A stretch of DNA of 64,000 nt from CAZQHK01 sp964593455. Its GTDB lineage: Bacteria > Muiribacteriota > CAYSPT01. Location: NCBI GenBank assembly GCA_964593455.1, contig CAZQHK010000006.1, positions 71,231-135,230 of the forward strand, read 5' to 3'. The stretch's first letter is position 1, and each line of letters begins with the position of its first letter. Positions 52,423 through 60,670 of this stretch are shown here, one piece after another. A program made the translations under genes and the position numbers. Under the pieces are notes generated by a model, which made no database searches, was not told the DNA's origin, and was given only the letters and a program-made list of their open reading frames with translations.

Positions 52423-53532
52423 TCAGTCTTTGGTGACCCTTCGCCAATCAGCGAGTTCGGCTAATTGTCGGACCAGTTTTTTCTGCTCCTCGGTGAGTTT
52501 AGCGGGAATGTCCACCACGATCTCAACGTAGTGGTCTCCGGTTTTGCCTCCTTTTTCCTGTTTCAGTCCCAGGCCTTTCAACCGCAGTCTTGTCCCTGGT
52601 TTGGTTCCCGGTTGCAGAGTGACATTAACGGTTTTGCCGCCGGCTGTTTGGACCGGCACCTTGTCTCCTAACAGGGCCTGGGCAAGGTTAATGGTTACTG
52701 TCGAGATAATGTCTCGTCCGTCTCGTTTTAAGTGAGGGTGTTCCCCGGTCCGGATCTTGATAAAGAGGTCCCCGGCTAACCCGCCGGAACGGCCGGGCTG
52801 ACCCTGGCCTTTCAACCTGATTTTAGCCCCGTCATCGATACCCTGGGGAACATGGATTTTCAGTTTTCGCGGGGAGTTGATCGTGCCGGAGCCGTGGCAT
52901 TTCAGGCAGCAGGAAGAAGGAATAAATCCCCTTCCCCCGCATGCGGGACATGGATTATTCAGGGCAAAAGTTCCCTGGGTCATGGAAAAAACGCCGGTAC
53001 CGTTGCACTGTTTACATGTCTTTTCCACCGCTCCCTTGGCTGCTCCCGACCCCCCGCACGTGGAGCAGGGATGTTCGTTGGTGATGGTCACAACCACGTC
53101 CTCACCTCGGACCACGCTGGCGAAGGGAACCTCGAGTTCCGAAATGACGTCATGGCCTTTCTGGGGAGCAACCCGACCTCTCCCACCGCCGGCTCGGGCG
53201 GAGAAAAGATTGGAAAACAAATCGGAGAATGAGCCCATGCCGCCGGTTCCGAACATGCTGGCGAAATCCTGTCCCATGCCGCCGCCGGCGGGTCCTGCAC
53301 CTGGAAACCCGAAAGAACTGAACCCGCCCTGACGCATATGATCGTACTGCTTTCGTCGTGAGGTGTCGCTCAACACTTCATAGGCTTCGGAGATCTCCTT
53401 GAATTTTTTCTCGGCCAACTTATCGTCGGGATTCATGTCGGGATGGTATTTTTTAGCCAGTTTTCGGTAGGCTTTTTTTATATCATCCTTGGACGAACCA
53501 TTTTTGACTCCCAGGAGGTCATAATAATCCAT
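52423..53532 (-). CDS. Second DnaJ-type co-chaperone
   Basis: Second class A J-protein, 369 residues. J domain (YYDLLGVKNGSSKDDIKKAY) with HPD in KKYHPDMNP, a long Gly/Phe/Met-rich region, four zinc motifs (CSTCGGSG, CKQCNGTG, CPACGGRG, CLKCHGSG) and DnaJ C-terminal domains. The ATG at 53532 gives the typical start MDYYDLLG, and GAAAGG lies upstream; the frame extends to 53553. It converges on the other dnaJ with only a repeat between them. Which of the two is the main DnaK partner cannot be told here. Confidence 0.92.
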   Translation of the reverse strand: MDYYDLLGVKNGSSKDDIKKAYRKLAKKYHPDMNPDDKLAEKKFKEISEAYEVLSDTSRRKQYDHMRQGGFSSFGFPGAGPAGGGMGQDFASMFGTGGMGSFSDLFSNLFSARAGGGRGRVAPQKGHDVISELEVPFASVVRGEDVVVTITNEHPCSTCGGSGAAKGAVEKTCKQCNGTGVFSMTQGTFALNNPCPACGGRGFIPSSCCLKCHGSGTINSPRKLKIHVPQGIDDGAKIRLKGQGQPGRSGGLAGDLFIKIRTGEHPHLKRDGRDIISTVTINLAQALLGDKVPVQTAGGKTVNVTLQPGTKPGTRLRLKGLGLKQEKGGKTGDHYVEIVVDIPAKLTEEQKKLVRQLAELADWRRVTKD

Positions 53533-53625
53533 GATCATACCTTTCCATTTCATATTGTAAGCGAAAACCGTACCAAAAACAATTCCACGTCTTTGTTCAC
53601 ATCTCGTTCATGAGTTTTCTACTCT

Positions 53626-53672
53626 GATATTCCAGAGGACAAAAGCAAGGAGTGTGGAAGGTGACGTGTGAG
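53626..53672 (-). repeat. Family A fragment upstream of tRNA-Leu
   Basis: GATATTCCAGAGG (inverse of the CCTCTGGAATATC seen at 38808 and 38983) followed by AGCAAGGAGTGTGGAAGGTGACGTGTGAG. Again close to a tRNA gene. Confidence 0.6.
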
Positions 53673-53712
53673 ATTTTGTTGTTTGAGGATGTCTCTTCTC
53701 TCATTGATGATA

Positions 53713-53742
53713 TTGACCACCGAGCGGTCCTGATGATAGAAT
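53713..53742 (+). promoter_or_regulatory. Promoter of tRNA-Leu
   Basis: TTGACC (53713-53718), 18-base spacer, TAGAAT (53737-53742), 11 bases before the mature tRNA. Confidence 0.6.
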
Positions 53743-53753
53743 GAGTCTCGCAC

Positions 53754-53836
53754 GCCGAAGTGGCGGAATAGGTAGACGCGCACGACTCAAAATCGTGTGG
53801 GCTTCGCTCGTGAGGGTTCGATTCCCTCCTTCGGCA
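53754..53836 (+). tRNA. tRNA-Leu (CAA)
   Basis: Class II tRNA: acceptor GCCGAAG / CTTCGGC, D-arm, anticodon stem CACGA-CTCAAAA-TCGTG with anticodon CAA, variable arm TGGGCTTCGCTCGT, T-arm GGGTTCGATTCCC. CCA not encoded. Confidence 0.95.
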
Positions 53837-53996
53837 ATTTGTTGGACCGATGCTCTTTTTATTGGTAGCCTCGTCTTCAGCGCCATCACCAATTATGTTC
53901 TCTCAGAAATCCAGGTAGTGTTTCTGCATACTTCACCATCACCATTTATTGCGTCCAGCCGTTGCCTGTGCTACTATTGGGGCGGGAGTGAAGCGT

Positions 53997-56372
53997 GTGA
54001 AATGTACAGTTTGCCAGGTAGAAAACAGGGATGATCGACGGTTTTGCAAAGAGTGCGGTGCTTTTCTCGATTTGATCTGCACGGTCTGCATGGGATCGAA
54101 CGAATCGGGCAGCCGGTATTGCGGGATATGCGGGACAAAGCTACCGAAGGAAGCCGTCAGAGGAGCTGTTGCCCTGAAATTGACGGCGGATGATATCGAA
54201 CATCCTGAAGATATCGCTGCCAAAGCCAGACTTCGTGAAAACAGGGCTGTGCTATCGGTTATGGGGTCGTTTTTATCCGATTGGGAGAGTGAAACAGGAG
54301 GGGCCGCCCGAGTTCGTGAAACATTTCCCGTTGCCGATGACCACCGAGAAGTCTGGGCACTTTACCGGTCCTGTCTGGCCAGGCTTGAGGCCGGGGAAGT
54401 CGAGCTTCGGCTTCGGGAAGCTCCCGAACCGGTTCATGAGACATTAAAGGTTGGGGAAGTTCATTATATCATTATCACCACTGGTTTAATAGACCGGTTT
54501 GATGAGTTCCAGATTCGTTTTATCCTGGGCCATGAGTTCGGTCACATTCTGTGCGAGCATGTTCCGTTCATCAATATGCTGTCGTGGTTGAAGAGAACGG
54601 ACCAGGAGGATATTCCTTATAAGGAAGAAGCGCTGGAAGCTCTGGTCGGGTGGTCCCAAACGGCTGACTTGACGGCCGATCGGGCCGGATTCCTCTGTTC
54701 GGGCGGCGTAGTTAAGGCCCGTGAGGCTATTCTGGCTTGCGGGACGGTGGCCGGAGATCAGATTGTCGAGAATCCGTCCTTACTTCACCGGTTGGCGGAA
54801 CTCGATCACTTCATGCAAGACTGCCGTGGAGGTAAGCTCCGGCGACGGTATCATCCGTTTTTTAACATCGATATTGAACAGCTCGCCGAAGCCCGGAATA
54901 TGGGTTTGGATGCCGCCGGCCATTTGGTTATACGTACCACCAACAATCTTCTTCTCAGATTCGATCAACAGGGAAATGTTCTTTTTGGAATCATGCCCGG
55001 ACCCTACCCGCAACGAACACGGAGAGACGATCAAGGAGGCGGGGAAGGGAGCACTCCCCGATCGAAGGTACCTGATGAACTCGTACGGGCGGTGATAGCC
55101 GACCGGAGTCCCCGTCATGACGGTCGGGACATCGCTATTACCCAGGACGATACAAAAATTAAAACAGCGCCGAAAGTGAAAAGCCTGGTAGAGGAAGCTA
55201 AGCCGGCTCCGGTTTTTAAACAGGAGGAACCGCCGAAAGAGGAGGCGGAACCGGTAGCTGAAGAATCTGTTGAAGTGATCTCGGTGCAACCGGAACCGGA
55301 AGAAGAGGTGGTGCCGGTATCGGAAGCGGAACCTGAATCGGTACTGGAAGAGGTGCAGGAGGCACTGCCTGGACCGGCAGAAGATAGTGAGACCGATAAT
55401 ACGGCTAAACACGAAGAATCCCCGTTATTGGTTGTAGAGGGAAAACCGAAAGAAGATCTGGATGATCGTCAGATAGGGACGGACTCTGGCGGAGAATTTT
55501 GTTATGCAGTGGTTGATATGGGAAATCACCGGCTCCAATTCTTTTCCCGGGAAGGGATCTATTTGCGGGCGTTTGGTAAAAACGGGGCTGCGCCGGGACA
55601 ATTCAATTCTCCCAAGAAGGCGTTCTTATCCGGTACGACGCTTTTTGTTTCCGATTTCGTGAACTGCCGGATCCAGCAACTCGATCTTTACGGCCAGGTC
55701 AAGGGAATGTTCGGAGCTCCCGGTTCAGAACCTGGCGAGCTGAGTTTCCCCACCGGCCTGGCAGTAGATGAAGATGGAGCCATCCTGGTATTGGACGCCT
55801 GGAACAGCCGCGTACAGAAGTTTGATGCCGAGGGACACTATATCTCCCGGTTCGGAATCTCCGGATCCGAGAACGGAGCTTTAAGTACTCCCGGCGATCT
55901 CAGTCTGGTCCCCGGCGGGGGAGTATGGATAGCAGACACCGGTAATAACCGGCTGCATCTTTTTGATGAGCTGGGCGGTGTCAGCCGGACATGTGGAACG
56001 TTTGGTATTGAACCGGGCTGTTTTGATGCTCCATCGGGCATTGTGTGCGACGAACAAGGAAAGCTGTTTGTGGCTGATTCCGGCAATGCCAGAGTGCAAA
56101 TCCTTGATTCGGATGGAATGCCTCTGATGTCGTTCGGGGGCCTGGGAGAAGCACCCGGAGAGATGGATACACCCAGCGGTCTGACCGTTGATCCTGCGGG
56201 CAATATTGTCGTGGCCGATACCTGGAACAACCGGGTACAGGTGTTCGATCATTCCGGACGGCTGATTACGTTGTTTGGTAATCAAGGTACCGGACCCGGT
56301 GAACTTGAATATCCAAATGATATATTGATAGTCCCCTTGAACTCGATCCCTGATCCGCCGCCGGAGGGTTGA
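53997..56372 (+). CDS. Zinc-ribbon / M48-like metalloprotease / NHL-propeller fusion protein
   Basis: Protein of 791 residues with an unusual architecture. Two N-terminal zinc ribbons (Cys3, Cys6, Cys17, Cys20; Cys28, Cys31, Cys42, Cys45) precede an M48-like peptidase domain with HEFGH at 179-183 (FILGHEFGHILCEH), a Glu/Pro-rich linker near 400-490 and a six-bladed NHL propeller from about 500 to 785 (ADTGNNRLHLF, ADSGNARVQIL repeats). It has no signal peptide or membrane helix, so it is likely cytoplasmic. The propeller may select substrates for the protease. The GTG at 53997 places the first ribbon at the N-terminus. Confidence 0.75.
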   Translation: MKCTVCQVENRDDRRFCKECGAFLDLICTVCMGSNESGSRYCGICGTKLPKEAVRGAVALKLTADDIEHPEDIAAKARLRENRAVLSVMGSFLSDWESETGGAARVRETFPVADDHREVWALYRSCLARLEAGEVELRLREAPEPVHETLKVGEVHYIIITTGLIDRFDEFQIRFILGHEFGHILCEHVPFINMLSWLKRTDQEDIPYKEEALEALVGWSQTADLTADRAGFLCSGGVVKAREAILACGTVAGDQIVENPSLLHRLAELDHFMQDCRGGKLRRRYHPFFNIDIEQLAEARNMGLDAAGHLVIRTTNNLLLRFDQQGNVLFGIMPGPYPQRTRRDDQGGGEGSTPRSKVPDELVRAVIADRSPRHDGRDIAITQDDTKIKTAPKVKSLVEEAKPAPVFKQEEPPKEEAEPVAEESVEVISVQPEPEEEVVPVSEAEPESVLEEVQEALPGPAEDSETDNTAKHEESPLLVVEGKPKEDLDDRQIGTDSGGEFCYAVVDMGNHRLQFFSREGIYLRAFGKNGAAPGQFNSPKKAFLSGTTLFVSDFVNCRIQQLDLYGQVKGMFGAPGSEPGELSFPTGLAVDEDGAILVLDAWNSRVQKFDAEGHYISRFGISGSENGALSTPGDLSLVPGGGVWIADTGNNRLHLFDELGGVSRTCGTFGIEPGCFDAPSGIVCDEQGKLFVADSGNARVQILDSDGMPLMSFGGLGEAPGEMDTPSGLTVDPAGNIVVADTWNNRVQVFDHSGRLITLFGNQGTGPGELEYPNDILIVPLNSIPDPPPEG

Positions 56373-56380
56373 GAGATTGT

Positions 56381-56689
56381 ATGAGCAGCGAACAGAGTAA
56401 AGCAAGGTTTCACGCTATCGTCACCGGCCGGGTTCAAGGTGTTTGCTTCAGAGCCCACACCCGTGATTATGCCAGGGAGCACCGAATAAACGGTTACGTG
56501 AAAAACCGTTCCGATGGAGCGGTGGAAGTAGACGCTGAGGGAAACCGAATATTGCTTGACCAGTTTATTCAATGGCTTCATGAAGGACCGCCATCAGCCA
56601 GGGTGGAGGCCGTGAGTGTGGAATGGTTGTCTGAAAGTGAAAATTTTAGTGGGTTTTCGGTGCGGTTTAACGGTGGTGGCTGGTGGTAA
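56381..56689 (+). CDS. acyP: Acylphosphatase
   Basis: Small acylphosphatase of 102 residues, hydrolysing carboxyl-phosphate bonds such as in acetyl phosphate. GRVQGVCFRAHTRDYA provides the phosphate-binding Arg and GYVKNRSDGAVEV the catalytic Asn. The ATG at 56381 is 9 bases after the upstream stop; the gene overlaps the J-like gene by 7 bases. Confidence 0.92.
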   Translation: MSSEQSKARFHAIVTGRVQGVCFRAHTRDYAREHRINGYVKNRSDGAVEVDAEGNRILLDQFIQWLHEGPPSARVEAVSVEWLSESENFSGFSVRFNGGGWW

Positions 56690-57333
56690 ACGATCCTGTT
56701 GAACTTCCGGACAACTTTGATCCCTACCAGGTTTTGGGAATTGACCGCACGGCCAAGCAGATTGATGTAGAAGCGGTCTGGCAAGAGATATCACGGGAAT
56801 ATGCCCCGGACGAGTTTGCTCCCGGACCCGACCGCGATGAAGCTGAAAAGATCCTGAATACAGCCAGGAGAGCTTACGATCTCTTGTTATGTCAGGAACA
56901 TCGATCTCAGGTTGATCAGCTGCTAGATCTGCGGGAATCAACTCGCAAACAGGAGTTGGTCGACCGGGCCAGGGTAGTGGAATTCTGTTTTTGCGAAGGA
57001 CTTCAAAAACGGTTTTGGAAATTTGGAAACATCCGTCCCTGGGGGATGAATAGCTCTTTTTCTCCGGAACAGAGCCGGATTTACTTCTGGGCGCATATTC
57101 ATCTCTCGGGTTCGGTTGATGTTAAACTGGAATGGATTGATCCATCCGGGAACGTGTACCGTTATATGGAAGATACCGTGTCTCCGGTCGATGGTAATTT
57201 TTATTTTACCGCCTGGCTTTACACCCACCGGGTAGCCAAGCAAAAGCTTTACGGAATGTGGAAAATTCGTTTTCTTGCGGGAGGATTGGAACTTGCCACG
57301 GGCGAGTTCGTTTTTAATGAAGAAGAACAATAA
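56683..57333 (+). CDS. Degenerate J-domain protein with C-terminal beta domain
   Basis: Protein of 216 residues. Residues 11-80 fold like a J domain (DPYQVLGIDRTAKQIDVEAV, then EKILNTARRAYDLL), but the essential His-Pro-Asp is replaced by Ala-Pro-Asp at 41-43 (REYAPDEF), so it should not activate DnaK in the usual way. The C-terminal half (about 110-212) is a probable beta-sandwich with aromatic strands (IYFWAHIHLSGSVDVKLEW). GTG start overlapping acyP. Function unknown; a scaffold role is inferred. Confidence 0.6.
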   Translation: MVNDPVELPDNFDPYQVLGIDRTAKQIDVEAVWQEISREYAPDEFAPGPDRDEAEKILNTARRAYDLLLCQEHRSQVDQLLDLRESTRKQELVDRARVVEFCFCEGLQKRFWKFGNIRPWGMNSSFSPEQSRIYFWAHIHLSGSVDVKLEWIDPSGNVYRYMEDTVSPVDGNFYFTAWLYTHRVAKQKLYGMWKIRFLAGGLELATGEFVFNEEEQ

Positions 57334-57348
57334 TAATTCGGAGGTGCG

Positions 57349-57570
57349 TTGAGGTTGGCTTGTTGCGGAATGGTGGATGATAAGGGAGACAAGAAGCGGG
57401 GTCCGGGGGAGCTCTTTAAGGAAGAGATATTGATGACCCTGGCGTTTATTATCTCTACCGTGGCTTTGTTCTTGCCTCATCGGCTGAGAATAGCGCTGGC
57501 AATGTGTATACGATGGATGGCGGAAGTCGTCCCGCATCGATCTATTCACTCACTGAGGTTTGACGAATAA
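57349..57570 (+). CDS. Small membrane protein
   Basis: 73-residue protein with one hydrophobic helix (ILMTLAFIISTVALFLPHRL) and a basic C-terminus. The TTG start has a strong CGGAGGTG site. It ends one base before the PP-loop ATPase gene, so it is coupled to that operon. No known family. Confidence 0.55.
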   Translation: MRLACCGMVDDKGDKKRGPGELFKEEILMTLAFIISTVALFLPHRLRIALAMCIRWMAEVVPHRSIHSLRFDE

Positions 57571-57571
57571 G

Positions 57572-58378
57572 ATGAGTGTGGGAATGGGGGAAAACGCCGT
57601 CCTGCTTTTTTCCGGTGGTAGCGATTCTACCGCGGCTGCGGCGCTGTTGGCCAGAAAATATGATACGGTCCATCTGGTCACCTATTCCCGTCTGGGTATC
57701 GGGGATGTTACCAAGTCCGAAAAAAATTTCCGGCGTTTGGCCGGGCATTTCGGTGAAGACCGCATGGTGCATCACCTCATCGATATCGAACGGCTTTACC
57801 GGCACATAGCATATAAACAGTACATGCGGAATCTTATGCAACACGGTTATTTCATGTTATCCACCTGTGGGTTCTGCAAGCTGGCCATGCATCTGCGCAC
57901 CATTCTGGTGGCCCTGGAGGTTGGGAGCCATTCCGTGAGTGACGGTGCCAATGCCAGCAATTATCTGCTGCCGGCCCAGATGGAAGGAGTGGTGGGTGAA
58001 CTTCGCCGTTTGTACGAGTATTTCGAGATCGCCTACGAGAATCCCGTCTATCGCCTGGAGGACGAGAAATGTTTTATATCCACAGGGTATGTCAAGGAAT
58101 CCGCCCGTCTGCTGCACGCGGAAGGTATTTTCAGCGATCAGGAGATCGAAGATATCAGGACCGATTATTTGAAACATGATGACACCATTCAGGCCCGGTG
58201 TTCGGACGTGATGCTGTTCGATATTTTCAGTGCTTTTTATTATGTCCCGAGGCATGGATACCGGAAATACGAGAAACGTTGCCGGGAATTCTACCGGATC
58301 AAAGTTGACGAGCTTATCGACGAGCTGAAGGAACACTTGGAAGATCCCGAACACAGTGAGCTTTCCCGGTATATTTGA
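57572..58378 (+). CDS. PP-loop (QueC/adenine-nucleotide alpha-hydrolase-like) ATPase
   Basis: ATP-pyrophosphatase of 268 residues. The PP-loop Ser-Gly-Gly-Ser-Asp-Ser-Thr at 14-20 activates a substrate by adenylation; a CGFC motif at 99-102 and SDGANAS at 123-129 resemble QueC and thiolation enzymes of the TtuA/LarE kind. QueC proper needs four zinc cysteines near the C-terminus, which are not clearly present, so this is a relative with a different product. It is followed 29 bases later by a cysteine desulfurase, consistent with sulfur insertion. The ATG at 57572 overlaps nothing; the frame extends slightly upstream. Confidence 0.75.
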   Translation: MSVGMGENAVLLFSGGSDSTAAAALLARKYDTVHLVTYSRLGIGDVTKSEKNFRRLAGHFGEDRMVHHLIDIERLYRHIAYKQYMRNLMQHGYFMLSTCGFCKLAMHLRTILVALEVGSHSVSDGANASNYLLPAQMEGVVGELRRLYEYFEIAYENPVYRLEDEKCFISTGYVKESARLLHAEGIFSDQEIEDIRTDYLKHDDTIQARCSDVMLFDIFSAFYYVPRHGYRKYEKRCREFYRIKVDELIDELKEHLEDPEHSELSRYI

Positions 58379-58407
58379 AACAGCTGGATTGGTTGGGAGA
58401 CTGAAAT

Positions 58408-59640
58408 TTGAACGTCGAAAAAGTACGGCAGGATTTCCCTATCCTGCAGCAAAAGATTCACGGCCGCAGTCCCGTCTATCTTGATACAGCCTGTATGTCG
58501 TTGAAGCCGGTTCATGTCCTAAACGCCATACGTTCGTATTATCTCAACTACACTTCCTGTCACGGGCGTGTTTTCCATCGGTTTGGCCGCCTGGTCACTG
58601 AACGGTACGATGCCGCTCGGGAACGATTCCGGCGGTTCTTGAATGCGGCTAAGTCAAAAGAGATTGTCTTTGTCCGCAACACCACCGAGGGGATCAACCT
58701 GGTGGCGCGGGGATTTCCTTTTTCTACTGGGGATGTGGTGCTCACCTCGGACATCGAGCACAACTCGAACCTGCTGCCGTGGCAGCGGCTGGTGAAGGAG
58801 ACCGGAGTTGAACTCCGGATTTTCAAAACCAATGCGGACACCACCTTCAATCTAGAATCTTTCGAAGCGGCACTGGCACAAGGAAATGTACGGATGGTGG
58901 CGGTTACCGCCCAGTCTAACTTAAGTGGCGTGTCATTCCCGGTAAATGAGATCGTGAAAAAATCACATAAGACCGGTGCGGTAGTGCTTATCGATGCTGC
59001 CCAGGCGGTGCCTTCAAATTCAGTAGACGTACGCAAACTAGCAGTTGATTTCCTGGTGTTTTCAGTACACAAAATGATGGGTCCCACCGGGATAGGGGTT
59101 CTGTACGGGAAAGAAGAATCACTGAACAAGCTGGCGCCGCTCGTTACCGGGGGGGAAACTATCAAGGACACGACTTATACGGGCAGTGTCCCGGCCGAGT
59201 TACCGGATCGGTTCGAAGCTGGGTTGCAGAATTACGCAGGGGTCATCGGGGCTGCTGCAGCGGTAGATTACCTCACCGAACGGTGTCTGGCCGATCTTAA
59301 GAAACACGAGACTCAGCTCAACGCGATCATGACCGAGGAAGTACTGAAAATACCCGGTGTAAGAATACTCGGCCCGGTAGAACCTGAACGCAGAAACGGC
59401 CTGCTTAATTTTTCTATCGAAGACTTGGAAGCCCACGATTTGGCCCGACTCCTGGATGAGATCGATTTCATCATGGTCCGGGCCGGAAAGCAGTGTGTTC
59501 ATTCATGGTTTAACGCCACCGGTGCTCCCGATTCGCTCCGAGCCTCGGTTTACGCGTATAATACGGTTGATGAAGCTGCTCTGTTTGGCCGGCGGGTGCG
59601 AGAGCTGGCCAAACATTTGAGAAAGGACACTAACCGGTGA
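58408..59640 (+). CDS. Cysteine desulfurase-like class V aminotransferase (SufS/Csd type)
   Basis: PLP enzyme of 410 residues that should take sulfur from cysteine as a protein persulfide. Asp-rich start DFPILQQKIHG, EHNSNLLPW (His118), PLP-Lys222 in VFSVHKMMGPTGIG, the persulfide-type Cys363 in AGKQCVHSWFNA and Arg378. Group II (SufS/CsdA) by spacing, with an atypical Cys loop. It is sandwiched between a PP-loop ATPase and a small membrane protein, with an overlap of 4 bases downstream, so it probably feeds sulfur to this operon rather than to general Fe-S assembly. TTG start with GGGAGA upstream. Confidence 0.85.
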   Translation: MNVEKVRQDFPILQQKIHGRSPVYLDTACMSLKPVHVLNAIRSYYLNYTSCHGRVFHRFGRLVTERYDAARERFRRFLNAAKSKEIVFVRNTTEGINLVARGFPFSTGDVVLTSDIEHNSNLLPWQRLVKETGVELRIFKTNADTTFNLESFEAALAQGNVRMVAVTAQSNLSGVSFPVNEIVKKSHKTGAVVLIDAAQAVPSNSVDVRKLAVDFLVFSVHKMMGPTGIGVLYGKEESLNKLAPLVTGGETIKDTTYTGSVPAELPDRFEAGLQNYAGVIGAAAAVDYLTERCLADLKKHETQLNAIMTEEVLKIPGVRILGPVEPERRNGLLNFSIEDLEAHDLARLLDEIDFIMVRAGKQCVHSWFNATGAPDSLRASVYAYNTVDEAALFGRRVRELAKHLRKDTNR

Positions 59641-59888
59641 GGTGGCGAGACGGTATCTGGTTTATTCTGCTTGTTTTTCTGATCGTCAAGGTGATCAGAA
59701 CCGCGATGAAGTTCGTAGCCGGTGAATACGATCTCAGGGTCAAACTATCGGCCCTGGCTTTCCGATACTCTCCCCGTCTGGGCGGGTACATCTACAATTC
59801 TTTTCGGGACCTGGTTCATTCCCCGGGACTCATTGTGATAGTATCGCTGCTTATGTGGCCATTGTGGGAGAACGTATTCGACCGATGA
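59637..59888 (+). CDS. Small membrane protein
   Basis: 83-residue protein with two hydrophobic helices (IWFILLVFLIVKVIRT and LIVIVSLLMWPLW) separated by a basic loop. GTG start overlapping the cysteine desulfurase stop by 4 bases; its own stop overlaps the next ATG by 4 bases. No known family, but the coupling on both sides shows it belongs to the operon, perhaps tethering it to the membrane. Confidence 0.6.
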   Translation: MRWRDGIWFILLVFLIVKVIRTAMKFVAGEYDLRVKLSALAFRYSPRLGGYIYNSFRDLVHSPGLIVIVSLLMWPLWENVFDR

Positions 59889-60670
59889 GTATTGAAAAAG
59901 CGGTGTTTGTAGATTCCCCGGATACCATTGATAGTTGTGCTTCCGGAGTGAAACGGATTTATTTCGGCAACGAATTCTGCCATCGGCTTCTTCCCTCGCC
60001 TGAGGAGGTAGAACAGTTCGTCGATAAGGCTGCTGCGGCTTCTATGGCTCTTACCCTGGTAACACCGTTTGTGACCGATGATGAACTGGAGACCGTGAAA
60101 AAAGCCATCAAGACGTTCCACTTGTTTGTCCCGGACGGGGAAGTCGTTTTTTCCGATTGGGGAGTACTTCGAGTGCTTAAGGAAACCTATCCGTCTCTTA
60201 CACCCGTGCTGGGTCGTCTCCTTAACAAGCAGACTATCGATCCCCGGATAGGATCGATGATCGATGAGTTTCAGGAAAAATCCCGGGAACATTTTCTATC
60301 CGCTGCCGCCGACAACCCGGAGGTGACAGTTTTTTTGGTGAAGATGGGAGTTAACCGGATCGAGTTTGAAAACACCTTCCAGGGATTCGTCAGGCAGGGC
60401 ACCATGCCGGCCAGCCTTCACTACCCGTATATCCTGTTTTCTCTGACCCGGCTGTGTCCGTCAGCCAACCTGGGTGCCGGAAGGGGATTCAGGGGAATCG
60501 GTTCGTGCCAGAGAGAGTGCTGTGATACGCGGTACAAGATTTCGTGGAAAGGCGTGCCCTTGCAGGCGTTGTCTTTTGGAAAAGTTCAGCTGGTGGCTAA
60601 TTTTCAGTACCCGCCGGACGTAGAATCGCTGGGAATCGACAGGATTGTTAATCATGTCAGAACTTCGTGA
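59885..60670 (+). CDS. UbiV-like U32 family protein (Fe-S)
   Basis: Protein of 261 residues resembling UbiV, which with UbiU carries out oxygen-independent hydroxylation in ubiquinone synthesis. The TIM-barrel-like start RIYFGNEFCHRL has Cys32 where UbiV has its first cluster Cys (YLGETVCSKR). Three more follow as Cys191 (TRLCPSA), Cys208 and Cys212 (SCQREC), spacing x16 and x3, close to UbiV's C-x12-C-x3-C. So a [4Fe-4S] cluster is likely. It overlaps the UbiU-like gene by 17 bases, as expected for a heterodimer. No other ubiquinone gene is near, so the substrate may differ. Confidence 0.75.
   Translation: MSIEKAVFVDSPDTIDSCASGVKRIYFGNEFCHRLLPSPEEVEQFVDKAAAASMALTLVTPFVTDDELETVKKAIKTFHLFVPDGEVVFSDWGVLRVLKETYPSLTPVLGRLLNKQTIDPRIGSMIDEFQEKSREHFLSAAADNPEVTVFLVKMGVNRIEFENTFQGFVRQGTMPASLHYPYILFSLTRLCPSANLGAGRGFRGIGSCQRECCDTRYKISWKGVPLQALSFGKVQLVANFQYPPDVESLGIDRIVNHVRTS

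Noticed and set aside
57572..58378. Calling the PP-loop protein QueC and linking it to tgt for queuosine synthesis
   Set aside because: The C-terminal zinc cysteine set of QueC is not evident, and no QueD, QueE or QueF is nearby; tgt is 31 kb away.
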